From the NCBI GenBank assembly GCA_019417465.1, contig DXVF01000010.1:16476-80475 (forward strand): a stretch of 64,000 nt of DNA, read 5' to 3'. Source of the stretch: Clostridiales bacterium (GTDB lineage: Bacteria > Bacillota > Clostridia > TANB77 > CAG-508). Made by a program: the position numbers and the translations under genes. Shown piece after piece: positions 1-8,349 of the stretch. The stretch's first letter is position 1. Every line of letters starts with the position of its first letter. A model generated the notes under the pieces. The model saw only the letters and a program-made list of their open reading frames with translations. It did no database searches and had not been told where the DNA came from.

Positions 1-486
1 GAAGATATAAAAAAGGTTAAAAATAATGAAACAATTATAGTCATAACAGAAGATTTATATACAAATACCTTAAAGTTAGAATTTAATGCAATAAATATAA
101 TTATTGTAAAGCCAAATAACACTTATCAAGTAGAAGGAATTAAGTTTAGTACAATTCTTGCATATAATACCAATAAAACTTTTCATCCAAAAGAATGTGA
201 ATGGGTAGGGTATATTATTGAGCTTGAAAATACTAGATATTATATTTGTGGAGATACAGATATAACAGAGGAAAATAAGAAAGTAAAATGTGATGTGGCA
301 TTTATACCAGTTGGCGGAACGTATACAATGGACTTTAAGGAGGCTGCATATTTAATAAATGAAATTAAACCTAAAATAGCAGTACCAATACATTATGGAA
401 GTATAGTTGGAACAAACCAAGATGCAGAGGATTTTAAAAAATTATTAAGACCAACAATTGAATGTAAAATTATGATAGGGGAATAG
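1..486 (+). CDS. MBL-fold metal-dependent hydrolase, 5' end outside window
   Basis: An open frame runs from base 1 to the stop at 484-486, about 161 residues, with no start inside the window; the methionine at 328 is internal. The sequence carries a CGDTD motif and a late PIHYGS motif, which fit the metal-ligand aspartate and histidine of the metallo-beta-lactamase fold (COG2220-like hydrolases). The N-terminal HxHxDH motif would lie upstream, outside the window. Function is probably a metal-dependent hydrolase of unknown substrate. A 46-residue N-terminal piece of what looks like a related protein occurs at 63500-63640 on the other strand. Confidence 0.75.
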   Translation, partial: EDIKKVKNNETIIVITEDLYTNTLKLEFNAINIIIVKPNNTYQVEGIKFSTILAYNTNKTFHPKECEWVGYIIELENTRYYICGDTDITEENKKVKCDVAFIPVGGTYTMDFKEAAYLINEIKPKIAVPIHYGSIVGTNQDAEDFKKLLRPTIECKIMIGE

Positions 487-490
487 GACT

Positions 491-652
491 ATGAATTTAT
501 TGAATGAATATAATTCAAATCAAATTAAGTTGTTAATAGAGGCAGGTATAAATATAGAGGATAGGGAATATTCTGCTAAAGAAAGAAAAGATTTCTTAAC
601 AATCGCTAACTTGATTTTTAGATTAATAGCTAATCAAATAAAATACATCTAG
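491..652 (+). CDS. small hypothetical protein, 53 aa
   Basis: A 53-residue ORF starts four bases after the stop of the metallo-hydrolase, so it is probably translationally coupled to it. It is hydrophilic and rich in Asn and Ile, begins MNLLNEYNSNQ and ends NQIKYI, with a predicted helical middle (IEDREYSAKERKDF). I do not recognise a family. The tight spacing and normal codon use support a real gene, but its size leaves doubt. Confidence 0.5.
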   Translation: MNLLNEYNSNQIKLLIEAGINIEDREYSAKERKDFLTIANLIFRLIANQIKYI

Positions 653-697
653 ATTAAGTTGATTTTGTGTAATAACTACTAATTTTATAACTTACTT

Positions 698-934
698 TTA
701 TTCAAATTCAATAATAAGTTTTTCATTAAAAAGTATATTAGAATATAATTCTTTATCTAAATTTAATATATTTTTTATTTTTAGTATTTCATCTAAGGTA
801 AATTCTCTTTGTCCATTGAGTTTCTTTGTCATTGTATTATAACTTATTCCTAGTTTCTTTGCTAATGTAGTTCTTTTAATTTTTTTGATTTTCATAAATA
901 TTTTTATTCTTTCACCTATTAATATAGTATCCAT
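698..934 (-). CDS. small Cro/CI-type helix-turn-helix regulator
   Basis: A 78-residue protein with a helix-turn-helix around residues 20-45 (TTLAKKLGISYNTMTKKLNG), typical of XRE/Cro-CI repressors. A ribosome binding site (AAAGGAGAT) precedes the start. The C-terminal 25 residues have no further domain. A second, broken HTH fragment lies directly upstream at 957-1079, suggesting a small cluster of accessory or phage-derived regulators. The target is unknown. Confidence 0.75.
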   Translation of the reverse strand: MDTILIGERIKIFMKIKKIKRTTLAKKLGISYNTMTKKLNGQREFTLDEILKIKNILNLDKELYSNILFNEKLIIEFE

Positions 935-956
935 GGTGATTATCTCCTTTAATATT

Positions 957-1079
957 TTAATCTTCTATTTTATATAAGTCCATAAGATTTACATCTAATG
1001 CTTTAGCTATCTTTACAGCAACAATAAGGCTTGGAATCTTGTAATTATTTTCTATATCATTAATAAGTCTCAAAATATC
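957..1079 (-). pseudogene. XRE-family regulator, 3' remnant
   Basis: Reading the minus strand gives about 40 residues ending at the stop at 957-959, containing IENNYKIPSL followed by AKALDV. This is the classic second half of an XRE helix-turn-helix domain, where IENG..IPSL..KIAKAL is the family signature. The N-terminal recognition region and any start codon are missing; the frame runs into unrelated sequence with a diverged direct repeat at 1090. I read it as a truncated regulator gene. Confidence 0.6.
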
Positions 1080-1089
1080 GACGCACGAG

Positions 1090-1197
1090 AATCGATTTTA
1101 AGGCGTTTTTATATTTTAGACTTATAGTTTGTTGTTTGAAAAATACGGCTATTTTGAAACGAAGCGTTAAAATCAATTTTAAGGCATTTTTATATTT
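1090..1197. repeat. pair of 27-bp imperfect direct repeats
   Basis: Two copies of AATC(G/A)ATTTTAAGGC(G/A) followed by TTTTTATATTT lie at 1090-1117 and 1171-1197, about 80 bp apart, with only two differences in the first 27 bases. They abut the truncated XRE fragment. They may mark the edge of a decayed mobile element or a deletion end; no transposase is visible. Confidence 0.55.
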
Positions 1198-1713
1198 GAG
1201 ATTACAAGTTATATATCTAAATAGTAAATTAAGTATAAAAATATGATATATTATAAAGAAAGATAAAAAATTATATAAGATAATTAAATTGTATTAAGTA
1301 AAATATAAAGAGTTATAGGTAATTAAATAACATATAAAATAATAACACATAAGAATAAATTATAAGATGATTTTATAATAAAGCAATATAAGTATTATTG
1401 GAGAAATATTAGTTAAATATGGCTATACCATAAGAATAGCAAAAATACGCAAGGGGACACCAAAAATGGCAGTCTTATATTTTTATTCCTACTCCTATTT
1501 GCACAAAACTTTGATTTTGTGCAATGTTTAATATCCATTTTTTATCACTCTAAATCCATATTTGCCTCTCTTCTCTGCTTGATTTTTATATATTTTATTA
1601 TTATATTTCTTTATCACTCACTTATAAAAATTAATTTAAAAATTTTAATTTATTTATTTTTATTGATTTTAAAGTTTCTATTTTGATAATCTGATTTTAA
1701 AATACATTAATAA
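1198..1713. other. AT-rich intergenic region without a recognisable gene
   Basis: About 500 bp of very AT-rich sequence. No ORF with a plausible start and homology is seen. The only structure noted is a hairpin at 1501-1522 (GCACAAAA, six-base loop, TTTTGTGC). Together with the neighbouring fragments it looks like an eroded accessory region. Confidence 0.5.
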
Positions 1714-1742
1714 AGCAGTCCTATTCCCTGATTTGGACTGCT
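1714..1742 (-). terminator. hairpin terminator after the 111-aa membrane protein
   Basis: AGCAGTCC and GGACTGCT form an 8-9 bp stem with a short loop, 8 bp after the stop of the gene at 1750-2085. On the minus strand the stem is followed by TTTATT, a weak U-tract. Confidence 0.55.
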
Positions 1743-1749
1743 TAAGCTT

Positions 1750-2085
1750 TTATAAATGTTGTTTTCGTGTTGCTCGTGTTACCTTTGTGTTGCATACGTA
1801 ACACTTAATATTGTTCCTTCTTTCTAAAGCTTGTTTTTCGACTGCAATATCAGTCATTTTTTTAATATAGGCAGCTTTTATAATTGCTACCAATTTTGCT
1901 GTGCTCTCAATCCCAATTATGGCTAGACCACAGATTGATGTCAGTGAAAACCATCCCAACCATTTAGGATCCATACTTCCATCGAGCATATGTACCTTGT
2001 TCGCGAAGATAATCAGTGCGATAACACTAAATACCTCTACAAAATGTTTGTAGTTTGGCTTCCGTCTGCGTTTTGTTGTTTTCAT
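1750..2085 (-). CDS. hypothetical membrane protein with in-frame CGG, probably acquired
   Basis: A 111-residue protein with a basic N-terminus (KRRRKPNYK), two hydrophobic segments (about residues 18-30 and 45-65) and a C-terminal CYVC pair followed by a basic tail. No family recognised. Codon use differs from neighbours: CGC and CGG arginine codons and more GC-rich stretches. Codon 8 is CGG (2062-2064) in an AGA-CGG-AAG context; skipping the C there would lead quickly to a stop, so this gene does not follow the CGG rule seen in core genes. That fits recent transfer from a host reading CGG as Arg. A strong RBS (AAAGGAG) precedes the start. Confidence 0.6.
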   Translation of the reverse strand: MKTTKRRRKPNYKHFVEVFSVIALIIFANKVHMLDGSMDPKWLGWFSLTSICGLAIIGIESTAKLVAIIKAAYIKKMTDIAVEKQALERRNNIKCYVCNTKVTRATRKQHL

Positions 2086-2226
2086 AGAAAAACAACTCCT
2101 TTCTCTTTTTTAAAAAATTATTCTTGAAAGTCACATAGGGATTGTAACTATATATATATTATTATACTACGAATTTTTGTTTTTTGCAAATTCAAGCATA
2201 TAATTTCACATATTTATATTTATTTA

Positions 2227-3552
2227 TTATTTAAATCTCTTTAAATATAAATCCATTTTATCTATAAACTGATCATTATTTTTAGTAGCAACCATTTGAC
2301 TTATTAATTGTTCTGTTACATCTGCAACAGGAATACTATTCATAGCTTTCCTTAAAGCGTATACTGTTTCTAATTCTTTTGGTGTTTGTAATAAATCTTC
2401 TCTTCTTGTTCCAGATTTATTTATATCTATAGCAGGAAAGATTCTTTTTTCTGATAGTTTTCTATCTAATACAACTTCCATATTTCCAGTACCTTTAAAT
2501 TCTTCAAATATAACTTCATCCATTCTACTTCCTGTTTCTACTAATGCTGTAGCTAAAATTGTTAAACTTCCACCGTTTTCTATATTTCTAGCAGCTCCAA
2601 AGAATTTTTTAGGTTTATGTAACGCTGCTGGATCAAATCCTCCAGATAGAGTTCTTCCAGATGAAGGAATAACTAGATTGTATGCTCTTGCAAGTCTTGT
2701 AATACTATCTAATAATATTACAACATCTTTATTTTGCTCTGTTAATCTTTTTGCTCTTTCTAATACCATTTCTGCAACTTTTACATGGTGCTCAGGTAAT
2801 TCATCAAATGTAGAGTATATTACATCACCATCTATAGAACGCTTCATATCTGTCACTTCTTCTGGACGTTCATCTATTAATAATACTATTAATTCTACTT
2901 CTGGATTGTTATCTGTTATACTATTTGCTATTTTCTTTAAAAGTGTAGTTTTACCTACTTTAGGTGGAGCTACAATCATTCCTCTTTGACCTTTTCCAAT
3001 AGGGCACATTAAATCGATTATTCTTGTTGCATATTCTGAACTTCTTGTCTCTAATTTTAATCTTTCAGTTGGATATATAGGAATTAAATTATCAAATTTA
3101 ATTCTTCTATAAGCCATTTCTGGTGCTTGTCCGTTTACTTCTCCTACAAATATAAGTGCAGGAAATTTTTCACCTTCTTTTGGCATTCTTGCGATTCCTT
3201 TAATTTTATCACCCTTATCCAATCTAAAACGTTTTATTTGTACAGGTGAAATATAGACGTCTTTAGGACTTGATAGATAATTTTCTCCTCTTAAGAAACC
3301 GTATCCATCTGGTAATACTTCTAATATTCCCTCTACTATTTCGTCATCTTCATTCGTTATTTTATAACCACTTACTTGTAGCTCTGTTTTAGTATTATTT
3401 TCTTGTCTCTCATGCAAAACTTGTTTATCTTCTTCAGATAAGTTAGATAATATTTCTAGTAATTCTTCTTTTTTTAATTTTGATACGTTTTTTATTCCTT
3501 TCTCTTTTGCTAATTGACGCAATTCTACTAATGTACATTTTTCAAAATTCAT
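2227..3552 (-). CDS. rho: transcription termination factor Rho
   Basis: A full-length 441-residue Rho, the hexameric RNA helicase that terminates transcription. Residues about 5-45 form the Rho_N (SAP-like) helical domain (LVELRQLAKEKGI). A cold-shock RNA-binding domain follows around 70-140 (GYGFLRGENYL). The RecA-like ATPase has Walker A (APPKVGKTTLL) near residue 195 and Walker B (VVILLDSITRLAR). The Q-loop/R-loop region near SGGFDPAALHKPK is intact. It starts at ATG after a GGGGG RBS. All CGG triplets inside it are out of frame (for example AAC GGT, TAC GGT), a useful contrast to the frameshifted genes. Confidence 0.97.
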   Translation of the reverse strand: MNFEKCTLVELRQLAKEKGIKNVSKLKKEELLEILSNLSEEDKQVLHERQENNTKTELQVSGYKITNEDDEIVEGILEVLPDGYGFLRGENYLSSPKDVYISPVQIKRFRLDKGDKIKGIARMPKEGEKFPALIFVGEVNGQAPEMAYRRIKFDNLIPIYPTERLKLETRSSEYATRIIDLMCPIGKGQRGMIVAPPKVGKTTLLKKIANSITDNNPEVELIVLLIDERPEEVTDMKRSIDGDVIYSTFDELPEHHVKVAEMVLERAKRLTEQNKDVVILLDSITRLARAYNLVIPSSGRTLSGGFDPAALHKPKKFFGAARNIENGGSLTILATALVETGSRMDEVIFEEFKGTGNMEVVLDRKLSEKRIFPAIDINKSGTRREDLLQTPKELETVYALRKAMNSIPVADVTEQLISQMVATKNNDQFIDKMDLYLKRFK

Positions 3553-3637
3553 AAATAGACCCCCTTATAATTTTTAAATTTTTATTATAATATTCTGGAA
3601 ACTTTTAAGAAATAAGTGAATAGAAAAAATTTTAAAT

Positions 3638-3661
3638 CAAGAGGCTAGTTAAAGCCTCTTG
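3638..3661 (-). terminator. terminator after divIC-like gene
   Basis: CAAGAGGCT and AGCCTCTTG form a perfect 9-bp stem with a 6-base loop. On the minus strand it is followed by ATTTAAAATTTTTT, so it ends the yabP-yabQ-divIC transcript before rho. Confidence 0.8.
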
Positions 3662-3669
3662 TAATTAAT

Positions 3670-3945
3670 TTAATTACCAATATCATAAAAAATTCTTTCA
3701 TTTGGTAAATACATTCCTAGTTTTTCTCTTGCTACATCTTCTATATATTCGGTTGAATTAACATTTTCTTTTATTTGATTAAGTTCTTGATTATTTTCTT
3801 GTTCTTGCTGTATTTGTTTTGCATAAAGCTCTTCTTCTTTTTTATATGCATTTAACGTTTTTTGTTGTGATATAAGTGTATATATGACATATATGCTTAT
3901 ACATAGTATAAATATTTTTTTATATGGTTTTTTTAATTTTTTCAT
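3670..3945 (-). CDS. divIC: septum formation initiator family protein (DivIC/FtsB-like)
   Basis: A 91-residue bitopic protein: a basic N-terminus, one membrane helix (about 10-26), a Gln/Glu-rich coiled coil (about 30-60) and a C-terminal motif VAREKLGMYLPNERIFY that is characteristic of DivIC/FtsB. It should bind FtsL and DivIB in the divisome. Its position directly after yabP and yabQ is the conserved Bacillus/Clostridium order, which supports the name. The family is short and diverged, so DivIC versus a generic FtsB-like protein is an inference. Confidence 0.82.
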   Translation of the reverse strand: MKKLKKPYKKIFILCISIYVIYTLISQQKTLNAYKKEEELYAKQIQQEQENNQELNQIKENVNSTEYIEDVAREKLGMYLPNERIFYDIGN

Positions 3946-3998
3946 GTGTAAAACTTCTCTCCATTTAAATAATATTAATCTTACTATTTTTTTCTACA

Positions 3999-4529
3999 TT
4001 ATATTGGAAAATCCTTCTTTTGTCTTAAATTTTTTCTACTTTTCTTTGATATATTAACACCTTTTAGCGATTTTGTCAAATTTTTTAATATTTTAGAATT
4101 AAAATTACGAATATTTATAATAATAAACGAAAAAGGTTTAAAAATAGTTTTTTGTAGTATATTTATTATTATTTTAACAGGATAAAATAAAATGTATATT
4201 ATCTTTGATATACTAATCTTTAAAATATTTATTATTTTTACATTTAAGCGTATAAAATATTTACTAACTGTAAGAAAATAAGTAACAAGACCAATTATTA
4301 GACTAATAAACATATAAATACGTATCTCTCCAAAACTGTATTTAAATATTATATATAGTAAAAATAGTCCTGTTATTATCCAGAATAATATATCTTCTAT
4401 ATATGTTATAATATCAGGAGTTTTAAATGACTTTCTTAGTATTCTAAATAGATCAAATAGAATTCCAATTATACTTCCACTTATTATAAATACCAATAAT
4501 GTATATAGCTGATTTATAGAATTCTCCAT
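3999..4529 (-). CDS. yabQ: spore cortex biosynthesis protein YabQ
   Basis: A 176-residue integral membrane protein with about four hydrophobic segments in the first 125 residues and a basic C-terminal tail (KSRKNLRQKK). The N-terminal stretch LFDLFRILRKSFKTPDII with the following YIEDILFW is the signature of YabQ, which in Bacillus is made under sigma-E and is needed for cortex formation. Neighbours yabP and divIC confirm this. It starts at ATG after an AGGTG RBS, 19 bp after the frameshift-extended yabP stop. Confidence 0.88.
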   Translation of the reverse strand: MENSINQLYTLLVFIISGSIIGILFDLFRILRKSFKTPDIITYIEDILFWIITGLFLLYIIFKYSFGEIRIYMFISLIIGLVTYFLTVSKYFIRLNVKIINILKISISKIIYILFYPVKIIINILQKTIFKPFSFIIINIRNFNSKILKNLTKSLKGVNISKKSRKNLRQKKDFPI

Positions 4530-4547
4530 TTAAAAACACCTACTTTT

Positions 4548-4845
4548 TTATTTAAAAATCTTATTTAGAAATCCGAGTACCTTTTTTTTCTATATCTTTT
4601 TCACTATATCCTAAATTAAATATTTCACCTTCTACAATTACTTCTTCTGTATCAATACTAAGCTTGTTTATTTTTAAGTTTTCTCCTTTTACCGTTAACA
4701 ATCCTAAATCAGTTTCTACTATTACTATTTGATCATCAAAACTAAGTACATCTAATACTCCAGAAATACTTAATTTTTCTCTATTTTCTAATACTATATT
4801 TTGGATTACGTTTGAAGATAATGATTTTCTTTCATCTATAGCCAT
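4548..4845 (-). CDS. yabP: sporulation protein YabP, C-terminus reached by +1 shift at CGG
   Basis: YabP is a small sporulation protein of the YabP/YqfC family. The in-frame ORF ends at 4561 as KGTRISK. Its codon 91 is CGG (4573-4575, context ACT CGG ATT). Skipping the C gives GFLNKIFK and a stop at 4548-4550, for 98 residues. A Gly-Phe-Leu then basic Leu/Phe-Lys ending is what YabP proteins normally show, so the shifted frame is preferred. Distance from the ATG (4845) to the CGG is 90 codons exactly. An RBS AAGGAG precedes the start. Because both reading options end close together, this site alone would be easy to miss; it is convincing mainly alongside the other 14. Confidence 0.85.
4573..4575 (-). 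other. CGG +1 frameshift site, yabP
   Basis: Context ACT-CGG-A. Skipping C yields GGA (Gly91) and the family-typical C-terminus. Confidence 0.8.
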
Positions 4846-4920
4846 TTTAAATCACTCCTTACTTTATTTTTATTCTAAAATATATATATTCAGGGTTTGT
4901 CTATTTTAGAACTAAAATTT

Positions 4921-5008
4921 AAAATAAATTACCAATAAGGACGGGATATTTTGACATTTTTTAATAATAAAATGTCAAAATATCCCGTCCTTATTGGTAA
5001 TTTATTTT
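4921..5008. repeat. 40-bp perfect inverted repeat (giant hairpin)
   Basis: Arms 4921-4960 and 4969-5008 are perfect reverse complements over 40 bp around an 8-base AT loop; the core is AATAAGGACGGGATATTTTG. The right arm contains the stop codon of the aspartokinase gene. Both ends are rich in T on the outgoing strand, so it can act as a terminator for the minus-strand gene, but it is far longer than a normal terminator and may be a palindromic mobile element. Confidence 0.85.
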
Positions 5009-6183
5009 ATTAGTTGTGTATGCAATTGTTCTAAAATGGAATTACTTATTTTCTCTTTGAAAGTTAATGTTATCTTAGATTCATTAGTTTCTATATTAAT
5101 AGGTTCTAATTCGTTTAATTTTAATATTTTCATTGCCTCTCTTAAGATTCTATCATCATTCATTATTCCATGACCTATTATAGCCATTCTTGTTATATTA
5201 GAAAAAGTAGAATTAAACATTCTAAAATCTGTTTCTAATATATTTTGAAATTTGTTTAAATAAATAGATTGTATTGTAAAACTTATATCTAGACTGTGAA
5301 TACTACTATTCCTAAAACTTATTGGAATAATTCCATTATCTAATAAACAGGTATGAATTTGATTAAACAATTGTATAGAATAATTTTCATATTTTAGATT
5401 TACTAATATTATATCATCGTTTTTTACAATGCTTTTAACTTTTGTATCTTCTATTTTTTCCTGAATTATAGTTCCAGGTTTATTATTAAATGTAGATTTT
5501 GTAATTATTGGTATTTTAAATTTTTGCCCTACTTCTACACATCTATTATGTAGGACTTTTGCACCTTCATTTGCAATATCTAACATCTCTACATAAGATA
5601 ATGTTTCTAATTTTTTGGCTATTGTTACCTTGTTTGGATCTGTAGTATATACCCCATCAACGTCTGAAAATATATAACAGTGTTTTGCTTTTAAGCTGCT
5701 TGCAACAGCAACTGCTGTTGTATCAGATCCACCTCTTCCAAAAGTAGTGATATCTAGGTTTTCGTTTATGCCTTGAAAACCAGCAATAACAACAATTTTT
5801 CTTTTGTCTAATTCTTCTAAAATTCTTGATGTGTCTATGTTTTGAATAACTGCATTTTGATTTGTATTATTTGTATAAATTCCTGCTTGCCATCCTGTTA
5901 AGGAAATAGCGGGGTATCCTAATCTATTTAGTAATATACTAAGTTTTGATATTGATACTTGTTCTCCAGTACTAAGCAGAACATCTAATTCTCTATCGTC
6001 TGGTATGTGAGAAAGTTCATAAGCTTCTTTTAATAAATTGTCTGTTGTTTTTCCTTGTGCCGAAACTACAACTACTATATTATTATTTTTATTGTATAAT
6101 TCAATTATTTTGTCTGCTACTATATTTAATTTTATATTATCTGCTACTGAACTTCCGCCGAATTTTAATACTATTGTGTCCAT
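5002..6183 (-). CDS. lysC: aspartate kinase
   Basis: A 393-residue aspartokinase, which phosphorylates aspartate as first step to lysine, threonine, methionine and diaminopimelate. The N-terminal amino-acid kinase domain opens with KFGGSSVAD and has the GRGGSDTTAVAVA substrate/ATP motif near 150 and DVDGVYTTDP near 175. Two C-terminal ACT regulatory domains follow (about 265-390). The ATG has an AGAAGGTG RBS. The stop lies inside the 40-bp inverted repeat. It is intact; CGG triplets near TTC GGC GGA are out of frame. Confidence 0.94.
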   Translation of the reverse strand: MDTIVLKFGGSSVADNIKLNIVADKIIELYNKNNNIVVVVSAQGKTTDNLLKEAYELSHIPDDRELDVLLSTGEQVSISKLSILLNRLGYPAISLTGWQAGIYTNNTNQNAVIQNIDTSRILEELDKRKIVVIAGFQGINENLDITTFGRGGSDTTAVAVASSLKAKHCYIFSDVDGVYTTDPNKVTIAKKLETLSYVEMLDIANEGAKVLHNRCVEVGQKFKIPIITKSTFNNKPGTIIQEKIEDTKVKSIVKNDDIILVNLKYENYSIQLFNQIHTCLLDNGIIPISFRNSSIHSLDISFTIQSIYLNKFQNILETDFRMFNSTFSNITRMAIIGHGIMNDDRILREAMKILKLNELEPINIETNESKITLTFKEKISNSILEQLHTQLIK

Positions 6184-6276
6184 ATTGTGGCACCTTCTTT
6201 TTTATAAATTTATAATTAAATTAATTATAATTCTAACTATATTGTATTATATTGATTTTTATGCTAATATGTGAAT

Positions 6277-6906
6277 TTATTTTAAACTAAAATATACAAC
6301 TAATGCAATTGCAATAATAAACAGTATAAATCCTGCAATTTTTAATATATTTTTGCCTAATTTATATTTTTCGTACTTGATGCATTGTTTAGCAGGTTCA
6401 TTTTCTATTATAAAATTATCCAAAAATTTCTCGATATCATCTGGTTTTAAAAATAATGTTGAAAAAGATAATTCTTTCAAAAAATTCATATTATCTACAT
6501 ATCTAATTACTAAACTATAAGTAAACATTGGAATTAAATCACTAACACTAAATTCCCTGGATAGATATATATTAGCAATTCTACTGTATGATATTTCAAA
6601 TTTTTGAAAGTTCAACTTCATAGATAATGTTTTTTCTTTACACTTCATACTGTATGTACTTGATAATATACAAGCACATACTATAAATGTTAAAAATGCT
6701 AGTACAGATAATAGCACTGTCCAATCTTTGTAAAATGTTACTACTAAAATTAATAATATAATTAATGTTCCTATTAAAAATTTAATCCAATTTTCCTTTA
6801 TAGTTTTTATAGGGCTAGATTCTATTCCTATCTCTTCATTTTTAATTTCTACTATAGGGCAATATCTTCTATTCTTATTTTCTTTATATACTTCTTTAGT
6901 TTTCAT
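6277..6906 (-). CDS. hypothetical membrane protein, 209 aa
   Basis: Contains two close hydrophobic helices (about residues 42-60 and 65-85) and one C-terminal helix (about 190-207), with a soluble region between them resembling a membrane-anchored PH-like domain in layout, though I cannot name the family. It begins 12 bp after the true prfB stop (6918), so it may be cotranscribed with prfB. Codon use matches the core genes. Confidence 0.65.
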   Translation of the reverse strand: MKTKEVYKENKNRRYCPIVEIKNEEIGIESSPIKTIKENWIKFLIGTLIILLILVVTFYKDWTVLLSVLAFLTFIVCACILSSTYSMKCKEKTLSMKLNFQKFEISYSRIANIYLSREFSVSDLIPMFTYSLVIRYVDNMNFLKELSFSTLFLKPDDIEKFLDNFIIENEPAKQCIKYEKYKLGKNILKIAGFILFIIAIALVVYFSLK

Positions 6907-6917
6907 ATTATACCTCT

Positions 6918-8024
6918 CTATCTATTATTTTTCTTTAGATATTCTTCTATAAAACCATCTATATTTCCATCCATAACATCTTGAACATTTCCGAACTTCA
7001 TATCCTGTTCTGTGATCTTTTACTAATGTGTATGGACAAAAAACATAAGATCTTATTTGACTTCCCCATGCTATATCTCTTTGTTCTCCTTTTAAGTCTT
7101 CTATTTTTTCTTTTTGCTCTCTTTCTTTTAAATCTAACAACTTAGATTTAAGCATTTTCATTGCAGTTTCTCTATTTTGGATTTGTGATCGTTCAGATTG
7201 GCATGCAACTACTGTATTGGTTGGTATATGCGTTATTCTTACAGCTGATGATGTTTTGTTTACATGCTGACCACCTGCTCCAGATGCTCTATATGTGTCC
7301 ACTCTTAAATCGTCTGGATTTATCTCGACTTCAATATCGTCTGTTATTTCTGGTAATACTTCTAATGATGCAAATGATGTATGCCTTCTTCCACCTGCAT
7401 CAAAAGGTGATATTCTAACTAATCTATGTACTCCTTTTTCCGCTTTTAAATAGCCATATGCATATTCTCCGTCGATTAATACTGTTACACTTTTTAATCC
7501 TGCTTCATCACCTTCTAGATAATCTAATTCTTTTACAGTGTATCCATGGCTAGAAGCCCATCTTGTATACATTCTATAAAGCATTTCTGCCCAGTCTTGC
7601 GATTCTGTTCCGACCTGCTCCTGGATGAAGAGTTATAATTGCATTATTTTGATCATATTTGCCAGATAAAAGTGTCTCTAGTTCTAATTTTTCGATTTCT
7701 TTATCAATTTTTGTAGTATTATTTAATAAATCATTTGCTAAAGATTCATCATCTTCTAACAATAATAATTCATTCATTTCTTCTAAGTTTATTAATTCTC
7801 TTTTTATTTTTACAAATGTCTCTTTTTTATTCTTTAAGCTTTTAATTTTTTGTAAAACTTTACTTGAATTTTTACTATCATTCCAGAAATCCGGATTCAT
7901 TGTTTGCGACTCTAAACATTTTAATTCTTTTTCTATTTTAGAAATGTCAAAGAGACTCACCTATACTTTCTAATTTAGATTCTAAAGATTGTAAATACCT
8001 TTTATTTTCTTCTAATTCTATCAT
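6918..8024 (-). CDS. prfB: peptide chain release factor 2, needing three +1 frameshifts
   Basis: RF2 recognises UAA/UGA and triggers peptide release. Translation from the ATG at 8024 (RBS GGGGAGAG) runs 25 codons to CTT-TGA-C at 7946-7952, the classical autoregulatory +1 shift. It then runs 112 codons to GGT-CGG-A (7610-7612), 206 codons to GTT-CGG-A (6991-6993) and 24 more to the stop at 6918-6920. Skipping C at both CGG codons gives a 367-residue protein, the family length. The first shift restores HPGAGGTESQDW and the second EVGNVQDVMDGNIDGF, both highly conserved RF2 segments. The GAGGQHVNK peptidyl-hydrolase motif is in the middle block. Without the shifts the gene would be three pieces. 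Confidence 0.95.
6991..6993 (-). other. CGG +1 frameshift site 2 in prfB
   Basis: Context GAA-GTT-CGG-A. Skipping C gives EVGNVQDV in place of EVRKCSRC; the former is the RF2 consensus. Confidence 0.93.
7610..7612 (-). other. CGG +1 frameshift site 1 in prfB
   Basis: Context GCA-GGT-CGG-A. Skipping C restores GAGGTESQDW, the invariant RF2 segment. Confidence 0.95.
7946..7952 (-). promoter_or_regulatory. canonical RF2 autoregulatory frameshift site
   Basis: CTTTGAC at codons 25-26 with a purine-rich AGGTGAG upstream acting as the internal Shine-Dalgarno. Slippage from CUU to UUU into the +1 frame occurs when RF2 is scarce; this is established for prfB. Confidence 0.95.
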
Positions 8025-8040
8025 GCTCTCTCCCCTTTCT

Positions 8041-8280
8041 TATAAAGTAAGTGTAACACAAGGATCAATATTTTTCAATTATATTTTTGATTAATGTTTA
8101 ATTTATACATATGAAAGCATATAGTAAAAGATTTTACTCTAATTTTACCTCCTATTTTTATGCTTTTCGCGAATTATATTTTCATATTTTTCCTTTATTT
8201 TTTATCTTCATGCTCTATTTCATTACTAATTTCTTTTAAAGCTTTTAGATATTCTTTATATAATATATTTATAACAATAT
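8041..8280. other. intergenic region with possible gene remnant
   Basis: Between prfB and the terminator of the permease operon. On the minus strand about 25 codons (KEYLKALKEISNEIEHEDKK then stop near 8203) are open with no start codon, perhaps the tail of a lost gene. Nothing else supported. Confidence 0.35.
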
Positions 8281-8325
8281 AATTAAAAGAGTTAGTACAT
8301 TATTTAGGCACTAACTCTTTTAATT
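8281..8325 (-). terminator. terminator of the Bce-type operon
   Basis: AATTAAAAGAGTTAGT at 8281-8296 pairs perfectly over 16 bp with 8310-8325, 13-base loop. It lies 24 bp beyond the permease stop; the A/T ends make it bidirectional. Confidence 0.8.
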
Positions 8326-8349
8326 AATTTATTATAAAAATGATATTTA

